Origin: MAG-120802 sp049430265
Lineage (GTDB): Bacteria; Actinomycetota; Actinomycetes; Nanopelagicales; Nanopelagicaceae
Direction: 5' to 3'
Length of the DNA stretch: 64,000 nucleotides
Assembly: GCA_049430265.1 (NCBI GenBank)
Contig: JBMTBW010000001.1
Coordinates: 124,001-188,000, forward strand
Shown here: piece after piece, positions 59,709-64,000 of the stretch
How positions within the stretch are numbered: position 1 is the first letter of the stretch
Layout of the letters: each line of letters begins with the position of its first letter
Translations under genes and position numbers: made by a program
Notes under the pieces: model-generated
What the model was told of the DNA's origin: nothing
Seen by the model: only the letters and a program-made list of their open reading frames with translations
Database searches by the model: none

Positions 59709-60526
59709 TCTTTGCTGCTATCCCTTCTCCAACTCAGTCTCAAATAGAGATTGGGCCGCTAACTTTTCACTTCTATGCCTTAAGCATAATTACAGGAATT
59801 ATTGCTGCTGTTTTTATTGGCAATAAAAGATATGTCGCACTTGGTGGTAGAGCAGGGGTAGTTAGCGATGTTGCAATCTATGCAGTTCCATTTGGAATTA
59901 TTGGTGGTCGCCTCTATCACGTATTGTCCTCACCGCAGGCATATTTCGGAACAAATGGCGATCCATTAAGTGCGCTCTATATCTGGCAAGGTGGACTTGG
60001 AATCTGGGGTGCAATTTCTGTTGGACTTCTTGGCGCCTATATTGGATATCGCAGGAATAAATCTCGAGGTGATGTTTCCTTTGCAAGCTTTGCTGACGCG
60101 CTTGCTCCAGGGTTATTGATTGCTCAAGGCATTGGACGCTGGGGAAATTGGTTTAATAAAGAACTCTTCGGACGAGAGCTAAATGCGCCATGGGCCCTTG
60201 AAATTCCTCTTGCTTATCGCCCTATTGGATATTCAAGCGTTGAAACATTTCACCCAGTATTTCTATATGAATCTATCTGGTGCTTTATCGCAGCCTTAAT
60301 TTTGATCAAAGTGGGATCTAGTAGGAAGTTTGCTCCGGGTTCAATTTTTGCCCTCTACGTCGCCCTTTACTGCCTAGGAAGAGCTCTGATTGAAACGATT
60401 AGAATCGATGAAGCGAATTTAATTTTTGGTGTCAGGCTCAATGTTTGGACCAGCGTGGTTTTGCTCTTTGCCTCTCTTATCTACTTGCGTCAGAATCAAT
60501 TACCGAAAGAATCGAGTGTAAAGTAA
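59705..60526 (+). CDS. lgt: Prolipoprotein diacylglyceryl transferase
   Basis: A 273-residue enzyme with about seven helices that attaches diacylglycerol to the lipobox cysteine of prolipoproteins, the step before LspA. It shows HFYALSIITGI in the first helix, 'GGRLYHV' (about residue 61), the Lgt signature IGRWGNWFNKELFG (about residue 140) and HPVFLYES (about residue 182). It starts with a GTG that overlaps the previous stop. Four nt separate it from the VIT gene. Confidence 0.94.
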   Translation: MIFAAIPSPTQSQIEIGPLTFHFYALSIITGIIAAVFIGNKRYVALGGRAGVVSDVAIYAVPFGIIGGRLYHVLSSPQAYFGTNGDPLSALYIWQGGLGIWGAISVGLLGAYIGYRRNKSRGDVSFASFADALAPGLLIAQGIGRWGNWFNKELFGRELNAPWALEIPLAYRPIGYSSVETFHPVFLYESIWCFIAALILIKVGSSRKFAPGSIFALYVALYCLGRALIETIRIDEANLIFGVRLNVWTSVVLLFASLIYLRQNQLPKESSVK

Positions 60527-60530
60527 AGTC

Positions 60531-61238
60531 GTGAGCCAATCTGAGTTAGAGATAAGAAATTCTGAGCATCGCACTCATAGATCAGGATGGCTAAGAGCTG
60601 CGGTATTAGGTGTTAACGATGGGTTAGTTTCAACTGCAGCGTTAATGATTGGAATTGTCTCAGCACAACAAAATGACTTCGTAGTCACTGTTGGTCTAGC
60701 AGGAATTGCAGCAGGAGCGATGTCAATGGCTGTTGGCGAATATGTCTCGGTTAGATCGCAGAACGATATTGAGGAATCAGATCGGATCTTGGAGCTGGAG
60801 CATCATCGAATTGATCCCGTGGGGGAACTTGAAGAATTAACTCAAATTTATCAATCTAGAGGTCTATCTAGAGCAACAGCGGAGAAAGTGGCTCAAGAAC
60901 TTCATGCCCATGACGCACTGGGTGCTCATCTGCGAGATGAGTTGGGCCAATATGAATTAACTAAGGCTCGCCCAATGCAGGCAGCAATTGCCTCTGCTCT
61001 TAGCTTCACACTCGGAGGAGCTATTCCTCTTATTGGAGCTCTTGCCCCAAGTCTTGGCGGGAAAGCAGTTTCAATTGTTGCAATTACATTCCTTGGCCTA
61101 TTAATTGCCGGAGTAATTAGCGCAAAGACTTCCGGGTCAAAGATATGGCGACCAACCCTTCGAATCCTGCTTGGTGGCGCTCTTGGAATGGCCATTACGG
61201 CATCAGTAGGTCAGATTGCCCATATCTCTGGGCTCTAG
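60531..61238 (+). CDS. VIT/CCC1-family iron or manganese transporter
   Basis: A 235-residue membrane protein of the vacuolar iron transporter family. The first helix region has RAAVLGVNDGLVSTAALMIG (about residue 21) and is followed by GAMSMAVGEYVSVRSQ (about 63-78). A cytoplasmic acidic helical hairpin (about residues 83-145) and three C-terminal helices complete the pattern. Bacterial homologues export Fe(II) or Mn(II). The start is a GTG; no metal-regulator site is seen. Confidence 0.9.
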   Translation: MSQSELEIRNSEHRTHRSGWLRAAVLGVNDGLVSTAALMIGIVSAQQNDFVVTVGLAGIAAGAMSMAVGEYVSVRSQNDIEESDRILELEHHRIDPVGELEELTQIYQSRGLSRATAEKVAQELHAHDALGAHLRDELGQYELTKARPMQAAIASALSFTLGGAIPLIGALAPSLGGKAVSIVAITFLGLLIAGVISAKTSGSKIWRPTLRILLGGALGMAITASVGQIAHISGL

Positions 61239-61361
61239 CACGCGCCAAAAAAGCCACTTCTTGATAGATTAACTCTCCTCTAAGGGCCGTCGTTGTCCCA
61301 GTAACTTCGAGAACAAACTAAGAAAATATTCGAAGCAAGCTAATTTTTATGGGAGCGATAA

Positions 61362-64000
61362 GTGGTCTTCTCATCTCTACCGAAGGCAGTAGGTCTCTAT
61401 GATCCTGCCAACGAGCATGATGCTTGTGGTGTTGCGATGGTGGCTACCCTTAATAAAGTTGCAACTCACGAGATCATTGCAAAAGGTTTAGTTGCCTTAA
61501 GAAACTTAGAACATCGAGGCGCATCAGGAGCTGAAGTCAATAGCGGGGATGGCGCCGGAATTCTAATTTGTATACCTGATCAATTCTTCCGCGCAGTTCT
61601 TCCTTTTGAGTTGCCAGCACCACTTAGCTATGCAGCTGGAGTTGTTTTCTTGCCGAAGAATTTTGCAAGTAAGTCAAGAATTGAGCAGATTGCAAGCGAG
61701 GAGAATCTAATCATTCTAGGTTGGCGCAAACTGCCAATTAACGCATCATCTCTTGGAGCCACAGCTTTATCGGTAATGCCTGAATTTGAGCAAATATTTG
61801 TTTCATCCCAGGATGGGGTTAGTGACTTAGATTTAGATCGAAGAGCATTCTGCTTTAGAAAGAGAGTTGAGCATGAACTCTCAATTTACTTTACTTCGCT
61901 CTCTAGTAGGACGATTGTTTACAAAGGAATGCTCACCACTGGGCAATTAGAGGAATTCTTCCCAGATCTCTCAGATCCGCGTTTAGTATCACCTCTTGCT
62001 CTAGTTCACTCGAGATTTTCTACCAACACTTTTCCATCTTGGCCACTTGCCCATCCCTATCGATTCATTGCTCATAATGGTGAGATAAATACAGTTAGAG
62101 GAAATCGCAATTGGATGGCAGCCCGTGAAGCACTCCTTGAAAGCGATCTGATCCCTGGCGATATCTCTCGACTATTTCCCATAGTTGATCCCTCTGGAAG
62201 TGATTCGGCCTCCTTTGATGAGGTGTTAGAACTTCTTTATCTGGGCGGGCGCAGCCTTGCACATTCCGTTCTTATGATGATTCCAGAGGCTTGGGAAAAT
62301 CACGAAACAATGCCTGAGAAGTTAAAAGACTTCTATCGTTTCCATGCATCTTTAATGGAGCCATGGGATGGACCAGCCTGTGTCACCTTCACAGATGGAA
62401 AGCAGATTGGCGCAGTATTGGATCGAAATGGATTACGTCCATCTCGCTACTGGGTCACAGATGATGGTTTAGTAGTGCTGGCAAGTGAAGTTGGCGTCTT
62501 AGATATTCCGCAAGAGAAAGTTATTCGCAAAGGAAGACTGCAACCAGGCCGCATGTTCCTTGTTGATATCCAATCTGGTCGCATCATTGAAGATGAAGAG
62601 ATTAAGCAGAGCCTTGCAACTAACGCTCCTTATGGTGAATGGCTCCATGCCGGAATTGTTCGCCTCTCTGATTTACCAGCACGAGAGCACATCATTTATC
62701 CACACTCCTCGGTTTTAAGAAGACAGCGCGCATTTGGGTATACCGAAGAAGAGTTAAGAATGATCATCACTCCGATGGCAAAAAGCGGAATTGAACCAAT
62801 TGGATCTATGGGAACGGATACTCCGATTGCAGCTCTCTCTGCGAAGCCGCGACTCTTGTTTGATTACTTTTCGCAGCTATTTGCACAAGTAACAAATCCA
62901 CCACTTGATGCCATAAGGGAGGAGCTAGTTACCTCACTTGGTGGATCCATTGGCCCAGAACATAATCTTCTAGATCCAGGCCCAGCATCTTGTAGGCAGA
63001 TTTCTTTAGCTTTTCCAGTTATAGATAATGATGAACTTGCAAAAATAATTCACGTCAATGCTGATAACAATCATCCAGGGCTATCTACTTATGTAATACG
63101 CGGCCTCTTCCCAATTTCTAAAGGTGGCCAAGGCTTGCAAGAGAGAATTGAGGAGATTCGAGCTGAAGTCTCTGAGGCAATCTCTCAAGGAGCTCGAATC
63201 ATCGTTCTCTCTGACCGTGATGGAGATGCAGAGAACGCACCGATTCCATCCCTACTTTTGACCTCGGCAGTGCATCATCACCTCATTCGCGAGAAAACAA
63301 GAACCAAAGTTGGCTTAGTTGTTGAAAGTGGCGAGGTAAGAGAAGTTCATCACGTTGCGCTCTTAATTGGCTACGGAGCTGCTGCGGTAAATCCATATCT
63401 AGCTATGGAAAGCGCTGAGGATTTAGTTTTAACAGGAGTTATCACGGGCATTACTCCAGAGAAGGCAGTTAAGAATTTAATTAAGTCATTGGGTAAAGGC
63501 GTTTTAAAAGTTATGTCCAAGATGGGAATATCAACGATTGCCTCCTACACCGGAGCGCAAGTCTTTGAAGCTATCGGATTGTCCCAGGCATTAGTTAATG
63601 AATACTTTGTTGGAACAACATCGCGCCTTGGCGGAGTAGATCTTGAAGTAATCGCGCAAGAAACAATTGCGCGCCATCACATCGCCTATCCGCCTGGGGG
63701 AGAAGTTCCAGGATCTAAACGACTTCCAATTGGTGGGGAGTATCAATGGCGCAGAGATGGCGAACCTCATCTCTTTGATCCAGAGACTGTCTTTGCTCTC
63801 CAACATGCCACAAGATCAAAGCGCTATGACATCTTCCAGAGATATACCAAGCGAGTAGATGATCAATCCAAATCTTTGATGACGCTTCGCGGTCTCTTCA
63901 CCTTTAAGCAGGGGCTAAGAAAACCAGTAGCTATAGATGAAGTTGAGCCAGTTTCAGAAATTGTTAAGAGATTTTCAACAGGAGCTATGTCCTATGGCTC
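61362..64000 (+). CDS. gltB: Glutamate synthase large subunit (partial, runs off window)
   Basis: The first 879 codons of a GOGAT alpha subunit, open to the window end. Near the N-terminus, DACGVAMVA places the glutaminase nucleophile Cys at about residue 22, so a short propeptide must be removed. 'LRNLEHRGASGAE' and HSRFSTNTFPSWPLAHP follow, then the central domain; the frame ends in STGAMSYGS, the start of the FMN-binding domain. The GTG at 61362 follows GGGAG. The product makes glutamate from glutamine and 2-oxoglutarate; gltD should follow. The 123-nt gap upstream holds nothing I can name. Confidence 0.95.
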   Translation, partial: MVFSSLPKAVGLYDPANEHDACGVAMVATLNKVATHEIIAKGLVALRNLEHRGASGAEVNSGDGAGILICIPDQFFRAVLPFELPAPLSYAAGVVFLPKNFASKSRIEQIASEENLIILGWRKLPINASSLGATALSVMPEFEQIFVSSQDGVSDLDLDRRAFCFRKRVEHELSIYFTSLSSRTIVYKGMLTTGQLEEFFPDLSDPRLVSPLALVHSRFSTNTFPSWPLAHPYRFIAHNGEINTVRGNRNWMAAREALLESDLIPGDISRLFPIVDPSGSDSASFDEVLELLYLGGRSLAHSVLMMIPEAWENHETMPEKLKDFYRFHASLMEPWDGPACVTFTDGKQIGAVLDRNGLRPSRYWVTDDGLVVLASEVGVLDIPQEKVIRKGRLQPGRMFLVDIQSGRIIEDEEIKQSLATNAPYGEWLHAGIVRLSDLPAREHIIYPHSSVLRRQRAFGYTEEELRMIITPMAKSGIEPIGSMGTDTPIAALSAKPRLLFDYFSQLFAQVTNPPLDAIREELVTSLGGSIGPEHNLLDPGPASCRQISLAFPVIDNDELAKIIHVNADNNHPGLSTYVIRGLFPISKGGQGLQERIEEIRAEVSEAISQGARIIVLSDRDGDAENAPIPSLLLTSAVHHHLIREKTRTKVGLVVESGEVREVHHVALLIGYGAAAVNPYLAMESAEDLVLTGVITGITPEKAVKNLIKSLGKGVLKVMSKMGISTIASYTGAQVFEAIGLSQALVNEYFVGTTSRLGGVDLEVIAQETIARHHIAYPPGGEVPGSKRLPIGGEYQWRRDGEPHLFDPETVFALQHATRSKRYDIFQRYTKRVDDQSKSLMTLRGLFTFKQGLRKPVAIDEVEPVSEIVKRFSTGAMSYG

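Noticed and set aside
61239..61361. A GlnR-type nitrogen operator before gltB (GTAAC and GAAC near 61310)
   Set aside because: The spacing of the two half sites does not match the known GlnR pattern, and nothing else in the gap supports it.
1..64000. CRISPR arrays, insertion sequences, prophage or tRNA-linked islands
   Set aside because: No regularly spaced repeats, transposase or integrase motifs, or tRNA cloverleafs were seen; the window is compact and of uniform style.

Overview
The window looks like a chromosomal segment of a small-genome, moderately AT-rich free-living actinobacterium. The best match is the freshwater acI lineage (Nanopelagicales, 'Ca. Planktophila'/'Ca. Nanopelagicus'). 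The reasons are an actinobacterial gene order throughout (mraZ to ftsZ, pgeF, yggS, sepF, yggT; traR/dksA, lspA, rluD, dnaE1; priA, trp genes, lgt, gltB), PriA, DUF3040, DUF6504-DnaE2, a PASTA kinase, an actinobacterial LexA box and T-box, very short intergenic gaps, and carotenoid genes of the kind acI uses with its rhodopsin. The species assignment is inference. Coding density is very high. No gap without a gene exceeds 300 bases; the longest is 47697-47964, which holds the ileS T-box. I saw no tRNA, rRNA, insertion sequence, prophage or CRISPR.

1-5334 (minus strand): a compact run led by a TPP-type riboswitch. It contains a PnuC-family transporter (best read as the thiamine transporter PnuT), a small P-loop kinase, a PknL/PknB-like PASTA kinase, endonuclease IV, a DMT-family permease and the start of threonine aldolase. 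5335-9420: the core carotenoid genes crtYc-crtYd (plus) facing crtB-crtI-crtE (minus), enough for GGPP to phytoene, lycopene and cyclised carotene. 9445-10919: metF and a CDP-alcohol phosphatidyltransferase. 10870-17431 (minus): a probable eight-gene operon tauE-arsC-ybaK-hydrolase-crtA-cruF-GT2-crtD, whose last part should make a hydroxylated, further desaturated, oxidised and glycosylated carotenoid. 17520-20083: DoxX and a secreted 5'-nucleotidase, each followed by a hairpin terminator.

20196-24887: an SOS-controlled mutagenesis operon (DUF6504, dnaE2, dinB) whose LexA box overlaps the start codon. 24944-42437: DUF3040, then the division and cell-wall cluster mraZ-rsmH-ftsL-ftsI-murE-murF-mraY-murD-ftsW-murG-murC-ftsQ-ftsZ-pgeF-yggS-sepF-yggT. 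It is preceded by a five-repeat MraZ operator and contains a large structured RNA before rsmH. 42497-47696: where divIVA and ileS normally follow, there are instead kynU-kynA and an inverted ileS with a translational T-box. 47965-53747: a lysine-rich DksA-like protein, lspA, rluD and dnaE1. 53799-60526: priA, trpE, trpC, trpB, trpA, a DsbA-like thioredoxin protein and lgt. 60531-64000: a VIT/CCC1 transporter and the first two thirds of gltB.

A recurring signal is a TAnnnT element ending about 6-8 nt before the first codon of an operon (crtYc, crtE, metF, tauE, DUF6504, DUF3040, sepF, kynU, priA). This suggests that leaderless transcripts are common in this genome. All calls come from reading the sequence; no database search was run.
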